Source: an uncultured Bacteroidales bacterium (GTDB lineage Bacteria > Bacteroidota > Bacteroidia > Bacteroidales > UBA932). From it: a stretch of DNA of 64,000 nucleotides. A program made the position numbers and the translations under genes. Positions 48,580 to 59,100 of the stretch are shown piece after piece. The notes below the pieces were generated by a model that was not told where the DNA came from, did not search any database, and saw nothing but the letters and a program-made list of their open reading frames with translations. The stretch's first letter is position 1, and every line of letters begins with the position of its first letter. The stretch is taken from positions 62,001-126,000 of the forward strand of contig CALVDF010000002.1 in NCBI GenBank assembly GCA_944326245.1. The letters run 5' to 3'.

Positions 48580-48903
48580 ATGGCAGTGTTGAACCGGTTG
48601 CCCAATACCATAAGCAGACAGATTGTCTCTGAGGGCTACAAGGATGAGAACGGGGACTGGCATGAGGGATTCAAGTCGTGGAGCGAACCGATGAGGTGTG
48701 ATGCAGTTCCGGCCGGAAAGGCCAACACCATCACCTATGAGGACGGAAGCACGGCGACCTATTCCTTTACTGTCTACATGGCACCGGGAGATTATGGATT
48801 CGAGATAGGAGATACGGTCAGTCTTGTCAGGTATGGACAGGAGCATATCCTTAGTGTCAAGGGTGTTCATCCGTACCAACATCAGTATAAACTGTGGGTT
48901 TAA
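48580..48903 (+). CDS. Head closure/stopper-like protein
   Basis: 107 aa, beta-rich (NTITYEDGSTATYSFTVYMA, GDTVSLVRYGQEHILSVKGV). Small barrel at the connector position; a SPP1 gp16-like stopper by location. Confidence 0.7.
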   Translation: MAVLNRLPNTISRQIVSEGYKDENGDWHEGFKSWSEPMRCDAVPAGKANTITYEDGSTATYSFTVYMAPGDYGFEIGDTVSLVRYGQEHILSVKGVHPYQHQYKLWV

Positions 48904-48915
48904 TCAAATTGCATA

Positions 48916-49377
48916 ATGGGAATTACTCTTACGAACGGCAATGAATTCAGGCTGGATCTTCTCGCCGAGATAAGGAGGGCTGACATACTTACAGTACGCG
49001 CTCTGTCGATGCTGGGAGAGATGACTGTCTCTATGGCACGCTCTCGCTCAGCAGAGGACAGCTGGATTGACCGGACTGGAAACCTCAGGAGCTCGGTAGG
49101 CTACATCGTCCTGCGTGACGGTGAGATTGTGTCGGCCTCTGACTTCGGACAGGTTAAGCAGGGGAGTGATGGGTCTAAGGCCGGACGTCAGTTCGCAGAG
49201 GAGATTGCAAGGGACATTCATTCAGACTATGCCCTTGTCGTCGTGGCCGGAATGAACTACGCCTCCTATGTCGAGGCGATAGAGAGCAAGGATGTCCTTG
49301 CAGGTCCTGAGCTGTTCGCGCGTAAGAATCTTCCCGGTATGCTTAAGAAGCTCGAAAGACAGATAGTGAGAGGATGA
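48916..49377 (+). CDS. HK97 gp10-like neck/tail completion protein
   Basis: 153 aa. MTVSMARSRSAEDSWIDRTG NLRSSVGY and NYASYVEAIESKDVLAGPEL follow the gp10 pattern. Joins heads and tails; ATGA overlap with the next gene. Confidence 0.78.
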   Translation: MGITLTNGNEFRLDLLAEIRRADILTVRALSMLGEMTVSMARSRSAEDSWIDRTGNLRSSVGYIVLRDGEIVSASDFGQVKQGSDGSKAGRQFAEEIARDIHSDYALVVVAGMNYASYVEAIESKDVLAGPELFARKNLPGMLKKLERQIVRG

Positions 49378-49769
49378 AGACGGATATAGATATAAAGGAC
49401 GATATCTACGAAGCCCTTATGGGTACACCTCTGGATCAGGAAGTCTCGGGAAACCTGTGCAAGCAGGGACGCGAGACCGATTTGGAGGATATCTGTATAT
49501 CGGTGGTCAGCAGCCAGAATGCAGAGATGCAGGAAGCGGTTGTCAATGTCAACATCTATGTTGCAGATATCAGAAGGGGTGAGTCATTCATCATCGATGA
49601 CGTAAGATGCAGGACAATAGCATCAGTAGCTTCGGAAACTCTCCTGAGGGGACATGGTTCTACATGGAGATTCGAGTTGGATTCACAGCATATAGAGACC
49701 GTTGAAGGACGCAACGAGCACTGTATCAACAACAGGTTAATGTATCATCAGTTTAACGCAAACTATTAA
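49374..49769 (+). CDS. Tail terminator-like protein
   Basis: 131 aa, alpha/beta, ending in the pattern ETVEGRNEHCINNRLMYHQF common to Bacteroidales siphophage tail terminators. Between gp10-like and tube genes. Confidence 0.65.
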   Translation: MKTDIDIKDDIYEALMGTPLDQEVSGNLCKQGRETDLEDICISVVSSQNAEMQEAVVNVNIYVADIRRGESFIIDDVRCRTIASVASETLLRGHGSTWRFELDSQHIETVEGRNEHCINNRLMYHQFNANY

Positions 49770-49784
49770 CAAGGAGGAAATATC

Positions 49785-50279
49785 ATGGCACTTTCATGGG
49801 GAAAACCGAAAATATGGGTCAAGGGACTCAGCGGAACTGACAACAAATGGAGGGAATTCCCTACCCCGGCCGAAGGCACAACTGAGCTCCAGACAGAGAA
49901 AGGCGACAAGACAGAAGCAAGGGTTGAGGGAGGAGATAACGAGGATGTGCGTTACGGCAAGAATAACTATGCTCTTGTCATGGACATAAGGAAAGCGATA
50001 GGCAGAGAAACGCCTATCGAGAACGATGAGGGAGTTGTCAACACCGAGTATTCAGTTGCTCTTCAACCCGAAGACCCTGCTGCTCCAGGCTTCATCATTG
50101 ACCGTTCAGAAGTATCGGTGGAGGATTCCTACACTGCCGCTGACGGAGCTATATGGCGCATCACCTTTGACGCACTCAAGCCTACTGCAGGCAAGAAAGT
50201 CAAGTGGGGCACCATCTCGTCAAGTGGCGATGGTGATTCCCTTACCGTCTCCGGTACAGGAGGTGATTTTGGAGACTAG
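49785..50279 (+). CDS. Major tail (tube) protein
   Basis: 164 aa. WGKPKIWVKGLSGTDNKWRE, TTELQTEKGDKTEARVEGGD, IDRSEVSVEDSYTAADGAIW and a Gly/Ser-rich end. Length, beta content and position fit the tube protein. Confidence 0.75.
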   Translation: MALSWGKPKIWVKGLSGTDNKWREFPTPAEGTTELQTEKGDKTEARVEGGDNEDVRYGKNNYALVMDIRKAIGRETPIENDEGVVNTEYSVALQPEDPAAPGFIIDRSEVSVEDSYTAADGAIWRITFDALKPTAGKKVKWGTISSSGDGDSLTVSGTGGDFGD

Positions 50280-50310
50280 ACACATCTTCTTTCATAACAG
50301 CGTTTTTAAA

Positions 50311-50381
50311 GCCTGCGCCAGCATGATAGTGGCCTTTATCCCTTAAGGATCAAGAGCGGTGCGAGTCCCGCTGCGGGCACA
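50311..50381 (+). other. tRNA-like element before the tail chaperone gene
   Basis: Acceptor-like GCCTGC/GCGGGC, D-like GCCA/TGGC, an anticodon-like loop ATCCCTT (CCC would be at the anticodon position), and a T-arm-like AGCGG/CCGCT with TGCGAGTC loop; ends ACA. Shares GGTGCRAGTCC with the fold at 10749-10762. Acceptor is one pair short and bases 8-9 are missing, so a degenerate tRNA or mimic. Confidence 0.45.
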
Positions 50382-50392
50382 ACAATGAGCCG

Positions 50393-51109
50393 ATGGATAA
50401 AAGGACAGACAACATAGAAATACATGCAAGAGGTATTTTGCTAGACAGGACTTCTGCATTCACTGTAGGCGGTTCGGATGAGGTGTTCCGAATACACTAC
50501 CCGTCTTATGGGATAATGATGCTTGCGTCTGAGATTCTAGATGATGCCGGTCTTGATAGAAGAAACCTTGTCTTGAATCCCTATGCTGAATCTCTTCGCC
50601 TTTCATCTGTTTCAAGAAAGTCTGTATGCCGGGTTATATCCTTGTATTGTGTTTCCGGGAAAGCAGAAGCCTTGGGGGCGGAATCTGAAAGGCTTTCCTC
50701 AGTATTCCTATCCAGCATGACTGTGGATGAACTTGCAAAGACACTTCTTATGTGCCTGTCTTTGGATAACATTGACTCTATTCTCAGATACTATTCCCTC
50801 ACCCGTGAGAATGACAGATATAGAAGGGCGGTAAAGGTCAAGATGCAGAATTCAGACTCAGTTGGTTTTGGGGGGCTTACGGTTTACGGTTCGATGTTCG
50901 ATCCAGTAATGGAAAGGTACGGATGGACTCTTGATTATGTAATCTGGGGAATCAGCTATGCCAACCTCAGGTTGATTATTGCTGACATGCCCAGGAGCCT
51001 TCTTTTGAGCAAGGAAGAGAGGAGAAGGGCAGGCATTACAAACGAGAAAGCCGTAAAGGCAGAGACTATTACAGACATAAACAAGTTAAGGGAGATGTTC
51101 CCGGATTAG
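50393..51109 (+). CDS. Tail assembly chaperone-like protein
   Basis: 238 aa, mostly helical (MTVDELAKTLLMCLSLDNID; SYANLRLIIADMPRSLLLSK). Position just before the tape measure gene is the chaperone slot. I see no clear programmed frameshift site at its end. Confidence 0.65.
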   Translation: MDKRTDNIEIHARGILLDRTSAFTVGGSDEVFRIHYPSYGIMMLASEILDDAGLDRRNLVLNPYAESLRLSSVSRKSVCRVISLYCVSGKAEALGAESERLSSVFLSSMTVDELAKTLLMCLSLDNIDSILRYYSLTRENDRYRRAVKVKMQNSDSVGFGGLTVYGSMFDPVMERYGWTLDYVIWGISYANLRLIIADMPRSLLLSKEERRRAGITNEKAVKAETITDINKLREMFPD

Positions 51110-51112
51110 GAT

Positions 51113-54100
51113 ATGGCAGGTCTGAACTTCAATATAACAGCGAACAACCAGGACTTCATGCGTAAGCTGCAGGAGGTGGACAGAGGTGTCAGTCAGACAT
51201 CCAAATCCATTGAGTCAAGCGGCCAGAGCATCGAGTCGTTTTTCCGTAGGATGACATCAGGGGCGGCAGCACTTGCCGCCGGATTCTCAGCACGCGAACT
51301 TGTTTCAAACATCGTCCAGACAAGAGGTGAGATGCAGCAGCTTGAGGTTGCTTTCACCACCATGCTGCAGTCCGGTGAGAAAGCAGCCTCGTTGCTTGCC
51401 GATGCTGTTGACTTCGCTGCAAAAACACCCTTTGACCTTCAGGGAGTGGCAGGAGGTATACGACAGCTTCTTGCATATGGAACTGCTGCCGAGGATGCGA
51501 TAGCGGATGTGGAGATGCTCGGCAATGTCTCGGCAGGACTCTCCGTTCCCCTCAATGACATGATATACCTGTACGGCACTCTGAGAGCACAGGGACGTGC
51601 AATGACCGTGGATATACGTCAGTTCGCAGGCCGTGGTGTTCCCATCTACGAGGAGCTTGCCAAAGTACTGGGTGTCACACGGCAGGAAGTCTCAGCTCTC
51701 ATTACAGAGGGAAAGGTTGGATTCCCAGAGGTTGAGCAGGCTTTCAGGAATATGACCTCAGAGGGAGGTATGTTCTACAATCTGATGAGGGAGCAGAGCA
51801 AGACCATTACAGGTCAGATTTCCAACCTGCAGGACAGCATAAGCCAGATGTTTAACGCCATCGGTCAGCAGAGCGAGGGTATAATCTCATCTGCCATCAG
51901 CGGGCTGTCATGGATGGTAGAGCACTATCAGGAAATCGGGCGCGTTCTGGGTAATATAGTGGCCATATACGGCTCATACAGGGCAGCGCTCATTGCTGTT
52001 GCGGCTTCTCAGAAACTTGTTGTCGCTTCCGGCACCATCAAGGCATTCCTCTCCCTTGCCAGGAGCATAACCAGCGTAAAGGACGCGATGCTGCTTCTTA
52101 ACATGGCGTTCCGCGCCAATCCCATAGGTCTTGCGGTGTCGGGCATCACGGCTCTTGTCACTGTGCTTCTAACCATGCGCAGAAGAAGCAGGGAGGCGGC
52201 AGAGGAGGTGGACGGCATCAGACAGGCTATCGCAAATGAGACTGCTGAGGTCAACCGGCTTGCCTCTTCCCTTTCTGATTCCAACACCAGTGAGGATGAG
52301 AGAAGGGAAATCCTGGGGAAACTCAGGGAACTTGCTCCGGATGTAGTGCGTGGAATAGACGACGAGAATCTGTCATTGCAGGAGCTTAATACGAACCTTC
52401 AGGAGTACAACGAGCTGCGCAGGGCTGAGGCGTCAGTCAAGGGATTCGCGTCCGAGATAGGTCTTGATGATGCTGCCGAGAGTCTTTCCTCGGCAAGGGA
52501 GAGGATGGAACGTGAAAGGACTGAGATATTTTCGGTATGGACTGACATATCAGAGAATATCAGCAGGATAAGGTTCGAGAATGATGAGTTGCCTGATTCG
52601 TTGGAGGAGTTTTTCGATAAACTGTATGATGAATCCCTCGGCATTGAGGACAGGGTCAATATGATAAGGAGGTACTACAACACCCTGTCCACATCATTCA
52701 AGGTCTCGGGTGTCAAGAGTGATGACCTTACTTTTATCACCGAGGCTCTTTGGGGGATAAATTTCAAAGACTACGACAAGGCCCTGAGCAACCTTTCCAA
52801 AGCCGAGATGAGCTATGCTGAGGACAAGGAAAAGGTACAGCAGCGCATAGAGGCCACGGCAATTGCCATGACAGATGATCTAGAACGGCAGCAGGAGATA
52901 ATCGATTCCCTTAACAAGGCTCTTTTCCCAGATGGCTATCAAGGCAGGGAAGAAGGGGGTGTCGGTAATGGCAATGGTATTCTTGCCGTTGATTTTGATA
53001 CTCAGGTGAGGGAAGCCAAGGCAAGGATTGATGATATTAAAAAGTCTCTTGAGGATTTAAGGGCCGGAATCATCCCTAAGGAATCCGAGAATGATGCTGC
53101 GTTCAGTTTTGCAGCAGCGATAGAGGAGCAGGAGAAGGCTTTAAAGGAAGCTCAGTCCGAATACAACACTTTGATTGGCTATGACCCTAAGAAAGCGGAA
53201 AGAGATGCAGATGCCGTTCTTAAAGTGAGAGAGGAAGCTGAAAAGGCTGAGTATGACCTTGCGAGGAAAGGAGTGAATGACAGGATAGCCTTGCTGGAGA
53301 TGGAGAAGGAACGCGAGTTGTCTCTCATACAGCAGCGCATTGACGCAGCGTCATCAGATGGCGAGAAGTCTTCATTACAGAGGCTGTATACTGCCACATC
53401 AGGCATATATGATGCAGATATAAAGGCCGAGAGGGACAGGCAGTCAAAGGAGTTCAACGAATATCTGCAAAAGCTTCTCGGCGAGACGGCCACTTATCAG
53501 CAGGCGCGTCTGTCTCTTGAGAAACAGTATTCAGAGAAACGTAAGGCCATGTATGCCGATGAGAAGATGACTCAGTTCAGGGACGGCTTCAGTCAGGAGA
53601 ACCGTGATGAGCTGGACAGGCAGGAGCGTGATGCTCTCGATGAACTTGACATGACCTATGCCATGAAGAGCGAGCAGTTCCAGGAGTGGACTAAGGTTGT
53701 CTCCGAGATGGGGCTTGTTGAGCTGAGAAAGATGCTTGCGGAAGCCAAGGCCATCCTTGCCCAATTCAGTTCTTCTGATAGCAGTGAGACTCAGGATACC
53801 TCTGACGGCCTTGACGAATACTCTCAGAAAGCGGCTGAGGCCAGCGCAGCAGTCATGGTCCTTACTGATGCCATTGACGGATACGAGCAGAATCAGGAGG
53901 ACGCAGGTGATGATACAGAGAGGTCATCCGCCAACTGGACTGAACTTCTTGGTGTACTAAGAGCGGCTTCCGATACATTTTCCCAACTCGGTGACAGCAT
54001 AGGCGGTACTGCGGGAGAGTTACTGTCCTCAATAGGTTCCCTGTCCTCTGCGGCCCTCTCCATGGCCTCGGGCATACAGGCGGCGGCCACTGCTGTATCT

Positions 54101-55288
54101 GCGCTGGAGAAAGCAAGTGCGATACTTGCCGTCATATCGGCCGCAGTGCAGGTAGTATCATTCTTCACAAGTGCAGCAAAGGAGAGCGAGGAGGCCAATC
54201 TTGCTGCCGCAAGGGCTACTATGGAGTACACTAATGCCCTGGAAAAACTTGCTGATGCAAAAAAACTTGCTGCATCTGAGACGGTTTTTGGCACTGATGA
54301 ACTTGGTCAGCTTAATGCTTATTCAAAGCAACTGGAACTTGCAAAAAACGATCTTCTTGAGACTTATGACGCACTAACTAATCTAGGTTATATGCCTTAT
54401 AGAGTCTTTGACAATGATGCTTTCAACCTTCTTAAGGCCGGTGTAGATCCTGATGACGGAATTAAGCTCATATCTGACTTGCGTTCGGGATGGCAGAAGT
54501 TCTGGGGAACCGGAGATGACAATGTCTTTTCATTCGATTTGTCCGAGATTATTGATGAGGCAGGAAATATAGATTCAGACAGGATTGAGGAACTAAGAGC
54601 ATGGTATGAGCAATATGGTGAGGGGATGGATGAGCAGCACCGTATTATGATTGATAATATGCTCAGTGACTGGGACAGATATCAGGAAGCTCTTGAGGGT
54701 ATACGCGACTTCGCGCAGAGTCTGTTCGGAGATGTTGCCTCGGATGTTGCAGATGCAGTTCTAAGCGGAAGCGGTAATCTGGAGGCGGAAATGGATGAAA
54801 TTCTTTCCGACATCAACGAGAAGGTTGCCAAAGCCATGATCGAAAACGCTATCATGACGGAGGTATTCAATGAAGAGTTATCAGAGCAGATAGTCCAGGC
54901 TTTAGCCAACGGCGATGTCGCATTGGCCAATCAGTTGTTCGGTCAGGGAATGGATGCTATAAGGGAGATGATACCGGAACTCAATGAGTTCGCCGCCAAT
55001 GCAGGTGTCTTAGGTTCCGAGTCTAAGTCTACGACAGATAACACTGTTATGTCCGGTGTTACTCAGGAGAGCTTTGACATGTATTCCGGAAGAGTCGCCA
55101 ACATTCAGACTCACGTAATATCTATTGATAAAAGCATTCTGAGTATAGCATCTGATTCATCCGCTGCTGTAAGCCTGCTCACGGATATAAGCGGTGACAC
55201 ATCTAGGCTTCATGCCATAGAGAGGGCAGTCTCAAAATCCATGTCTTTAATTTCAGAAATTCTCCTAAAGGGCATAAAGGTTAACTAG
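51113..55288 (+). CDS. Tape measure protein
   Basis: 1391 aa. N-terminal LRxRQ-type tape-measure segment (AGLNFNITANNQDFMRKLQE, GVAGGIRQLLAYGTAAEDAI, FAGRGVPIYEELAKVLG), long coiled coils (residues 340-960), two hydrophobic stretches (about 270-320 and 965-1030), and a helical C-terminus. Sets tail length and travels with DNA on injection. Confidence 0.93.
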   Translation: MAGLNFNITANNQDFMRKLQEVDRGVSQTSKSIESSGQSIESFFRRMTSGAAALAAGFSARELVSNIVQTRGEMQQLEVAFTTMLQSGEKAASLLADAVDFAAKTPFDLQGVAGGIRQLLAYGTAAEDAIADVEMLGNVSAGLSVPLNDMIYLYGTLRAQGRAMTVDIRQFAGRGVPIYEELAKVLGVTRQEVSALITEGKVGFPEVEQAFRNMTSEGGMFYNLMREQSKTITGQISNLQDSISQMFNAIGQQSEGIISSAISGLSWMVEHYQEIGRVLGNIVAIYGSYRAALIAVAASQKLVVASGTIKAFLSLARSITSVKDAMLLLNMAFRANPIGLAVSGITALVTVLLTMRRRSREAAEEVDGIRQAIANETAEVNRLASSLSDSNTSEDERREILGKLRELAPDVVRGIDDENLSLQELNTNLQEYNELRRAEASVKGFASEIGLDDAAESLSSARERMERERTEIFSVWTDISENISRIRFENDELPDSLEEFFDKLYDESLGIEDRVNMIRRYYNTLSTSFKVSGVKSDDLTFITEALWGINFKDYDKALSNLSKAEMSYAEDKEKVQQRIEATAIAMTDDLERQQEIIDSLNKALFPDGYQGREEGGVGNGNGILAVDFDTQVREAKARIDDIKKSLEDLRAGIIPKESENDAAFSFAAAIEEQEKALKEAQSEYNTLIGYDPKKAERDADAVLKVREEAEKAEYDLARKGVNDRIALLEMEKERELSLIQQRIDAASSDGEKSSLQRLYTATSGIYDADIKAERDRQSKEFNEYLQKLLGETATYQQARLSLEKQYSEKRKAMYADEKMTQFRDGFSQENRDELDRQERDALDELDMTYAMKSEQFQEWTKVVSEMGLVELRKMLAEAKAILAQFSSSDSSETQDTSDGLDEYSQKAAEASAAVMVLTDAIDGYEQNQEDAGDDTERSSANWTELLGVLRAASDTFSQLGDSIGGTAGELLSSIGSLSSAALSMASGIQAAATAVSALEKASAILAVISAAVQVVSFFTSAAKESEEANLAAARATMEYTNALEKLADAKKLAASETVFGTDELGQLNAYSKQLELAKNDLLETYDALTNLGYMPYRVFDNDAFNLLKAGVDPDDGIKLISDLRSGWQKFWGTGDDNVFSFDLSEIIDEAGNIDSDRIEELRAWYEQYGEGMDEQHRIMIDNMLSDWDRYQEALEGIRDFAQSLFGDVASDVADAVLSGSGNLEAEMDEILSDINEKVAKAMIENAIMTEVFNEELSEQIVQALANGDVALANQLFGQGMDAIREMIPELNEFAANAGVLGSESKSTTDNTVMSGVTQESFDMYSGRVANIQTHVISIDKSILSIASDSSAAVSLLTDISGDTSRLHAIERAVSKSMSLISEILLKGIKVN

Positions 55289-55294
55289 TTCGCT

Positions 55295-56167
55295 ATGGTT
55301 GGAAGATTTAAAATAGACGGTAACGATGCGTGGACACAATGGAAGGTAGCTGTCCGCGAGGGAGGATACAATCAGTATGTCTGTCTGCCCTCAATGAAAG
55401 ATGTGGAGACCAATGACTGGTATGAACACGATGGAATTGAGGCTGACCTCTCATCCCCGGTTGGAGATACCAGGACTTTTATTATGGATTTCATGTGTGC
55501 CGGTTCAGCATCCGACATTGAGTCATTCTTATTATACCTGCGAACCCCGTTCATCGATTCGCAGGATATCAGTCATGGCGTTTATCATACTTTTGATGGT
55601 GTGGATATAGGAGGAAAACAGGTTGTAGCACGTGTTGTCAGCCTATCAGGCGTAGACTTAGGGGCTATGCGCTCCCCTCTCCTATTCAGTTTGACATTTG
55701 CAGATGATTCAGGTTTTTCATACAATGCCGATATTTCCATCCCCCCATCAGAGGATGATGTGCAGTCTGATTTCACTATAGACGGGATACCTTTTAGATC
55801 CTTTGGTATTAAAATGCTTGACGGAACCATCAACGGATTGCTTTCTGGTGCTGGCGTCAAGGATGGTCTTTCTATAAATGTTTCCGATGTGCCAGGAGTT
55901 ATATATGATAGTTCTTCTTACGGAAAACGTAAAAGTAGGAATTTCACTTTGAAATGTCATATGAAATCAAAGTCGTTTGACTCGATGTGGAGCAACTACC
56001 TCGCTCTGGAGAATCTCCTTTTTATGCCCGGATCAAGAACAGTTATGATACCCGCTTTAGGAATATCATATAAATGTTATTACGTAAGCTGCTCGGTGCA
56101 GAATTTCTTTCCAGATTGCATCTGGCTCGATTTCAATCTCACTTTTAAAATCTTGGGCTGGTCATGA
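55295..56167 (+). CDS. Distal tail protein (Dit-like)
   Basis: 290 aa, beta-rich with GRFKIDGNDAWTQWKVAVRE and FHTFDG-like turns; SYKCYYVSCSVQNFFPDCIW near the end. Directly after the tape measure gene, ATGA overlap with the fibre gene: the distal-tail position. Confidence 0.75.
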   Translation: MVGRFKIDGNDAWTQWKVAVREGGYNQYVCLPSMKDVETNDWYEHDGIEADLSSPVGDTRTFIMDFMCAGSASDIESFLLYLRTPFIDSQDISHGVYHTFDGVDIGGKQVVARVVSLSGVDLGAMRSPLLFSLTFADDSGFSYNADISIPPSEDDVQSDFTIDGIPFRSFGIKMLDGTINGLLSGAGVKDGLSINVSDVPGVIYDSSSYGKRKSRNFTLKCHMKSKSFDSMWSNYLALENLLFMPGSRTVMIPALGISYKCYYVSCSVQNFFPDCIWLDFNLTFKILGWS

Positions 56168-59100
56168 ATGTAACAATATATAACTCGGACAATACTGCTC
56201 TCGTTACTGTGACTGCGCTTGAAGACAGTATTATAAGCAACGAGATTCGAGGAGACCATATACTTTCCCTCTCGTTTTCCAGTCCTGAATTTATAGATAT
56301 TCAGGAAGGAGCGTATGTAATTGTTAATGGAGTGACTTTTACGCTTCTGTCTCAGAATAAAATTGAGATGACCCACACCAGGTCATACGAATATACGGTT
56401 ATCTTTGAGTCAGGGCCTGCATTTCTTTCATCCATAGTCATGCGCAATCCTGCGGATGGACAGCTGTCCTTCCCATACACAGCATCAGCAGAAGATCATT
56501 TATCGCTTATTATTGCCAATCTTAATAGATATGATAGCACGGATGAATGGCAGATAGGTGAGTGTCAGACTGATGGAGGTGAAAAGTTTTTACAGTATGA
56601 GTATGTGTCTTGTCGCAGTGCTCTTGACTCCATAGCCGACATGTTCGGTACAGAGTGGGAGATTTCCGGGCATACAATATCATTGCATAAGGTTGAGTAC
56701 AATTTAGATTCCCCTTTAGACCTCCAGTATGGAAAAGGATTTGGTCTGAGGCCTGGCATAGTGCGTGAGGTCGTTGACAGGCCTATGACCAGAATCTATA
56801 CTCAGGGAGGAAGTAAGAACATCGATGCGTCTAAATACGGCAGTGCAATATTGCTTCTTCCTAAATCAAAGACATTCAGATATGACGGCAACAAGTTTGA
56901 GGACGAGGATGGTTTTGATGCATCAAAGGCAAGAACATATTCCACTGATTCTGAGGGCACTTATATATCCAGCACAAAAAATGCTTCAAAAGTAGTAAAT
57001 GAAGGAGTTATTGACTGTACCGATATTTATCCGAACAAGATATACAATGTTATAGATGTTATAGATTCCGGCAGTAATCCTAGGGAGATAATACTGGATA
57101 TAGAAGAAGGCCTGGATTATTCTCAGTATCAGATTTTAGGAGAGCTTCCTACGATCACATTCCAGAGCGGAGAGCTTACTGGGAAAACATTCGAGATACG
57201 TAGGAATCAGGACGGATCTGTCATGATGAGAAAGTCATATTCGGATAACGGAGCATTTGTTGGATGGATTGTCACGCTGTCCGGTTTGTATGACGGAGGA
57301 AGATGGATTCCAGACTCCCAGTCCGGACTAGTTCCTCAAAAGGGAGATACATGCAGGATTTTCGGGACTAGAATGCCTGACCAGTATGTTTGTGATGATG
57401 AGAATAAATCAGGAGCCTCTTGGGATATGCTGCGCAGAGGTATCATGTACCTCTACGAGTATGAAGATTACATTTATTCGCTCAAAATAGAGATAGATCC
57501 CATATGGGCAAGACAGAACTGGAGTACTATATCTCAGAAATTCATCCTGGGAGGATATGTTAAGTACACAAATGACGGGTGGGCTTCAAATGGTGTCATG
57601 ATGCGCATCCAAAGCATCCGTCTAGGCGTTGTAAACCCCTACTCTATTGAAATAAATCTTGGAAATGGAATCGTTGGAGGAGGAGTTTTAAAAGGTCTCT
57701 CCGACCAGATATCCAGACAGTCCGGATCGATATCGGAGCAACAGACCAGTCAGAAATCCATTGAGTACAACATATCGAATATGGGTTCCGACTTCGTCAC
57801 CCTCTCCACCGACCAGACGATAAAGGGCAAGAAGACCTTCGCGAACGACGTGATATTCGGTGGCGCGGTCTCCGAGGGCGTGTACGGAAAGCTGCTCATT
57901 CCCTCCACGGCGGGGCCGGGCATATACGGCCTGCTTGTGTCAGACGAGCCGGTTCAGGGCGAGGTGCCCTCGGGAAGCGGGGGACTTGACAAGGCCGAAC
58001 TGTGGCTTGAGCTTGGCGGCAGCACGGACAATCCCGTCATAGGCAAGAATCACCTTCCGGGCGACACGGTATACACGGATGACCTTGCCGGATACGCCCT
58101 CAAGAGCGAACTGCCCGACCTCACCCCCTACGCCACGCAGGAATGGGTGACGGGGCAGGGCTACGCCACCCAGACATGGGTGCAGGGCCTTGGCTACCTC
58201 ACCGCCACGGATGCCGACGAAAGGTATGTGAACATCACCGGCGATACCATGACCGGCCCCCTTCACGGCACGGACATAGAGCTGTCGGGACACATTGCCG
58301 CGTCGGTGCTGTACGTACCGTATTCGGGAGGGAACAAGATATACAGCCTCAGTGTAAGCGACACCCCCGTTCAGGGCGAGGCCCCCTCCGGCAGCGGGGG
58401 TCTTGATTCCGCGGCCTTATGGGAGGAGCTTGGGGGCAACGCCACGGACAAGGTGATAGGCCTTTCGCGCATCCCCGACATCCCCGTGGACATGGTGTCG
58501 GGACTGCTTGGCGGCGACAGCCGCATACTGCCGTCCCTGCTTCCCGACTGGCTCATGGGCCAGCTGCTCTACGGCGGTACTGTGGACGGCTCATCCGTGG
58601 CCACGGTGTCTGCGGCGTTCAAGGACAGATACGGCACGGGCGGGGACACCGTCACTCTGAACGCCTCCAACGCCTCGCAGTACGAGGGCGTGTACTTCAT
58701 CGCATCGGCTGACGCCTCCTCCGGCGTGGTGCAGTCCCTCGGCGTGCGCACGGGCGACTGGGTGGTGTCCAACGGCCTTGCATGGACCAAGATAGACAAC
58801 ACCGATTCGGTGTCTTCCGTGGCGGGCCTCACCGGGGTCATCAGCAAGGCCGCATTGCAGACCGCCCTCTCTGACAGCACGCACCGCTTCGTCACGGACG
58901 CGCAGACAGCGTTATGGGACGGCAAGTGGGCGTGGAACGAGGAGGACATCAAGGCCGTCAAGGTCAATGCCGCCGTGCTGGCGGACAAGGCCAAGGCCCT
59001 GAATGCCGCACGTTCCCTTTGGGGGCAGTCATTTGACGGGACGGGGAACGTAAGCGGGAACATGACTGGCGTGGGCGGCATCACGATGTCCGGCAGCATA

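Noticed and set aside
50393..51112. Programmed frameshift extending the tail chaperone
   Set aside because: No convincing slippery heptamer followed by a long overlapping frame before the tape measure gene.
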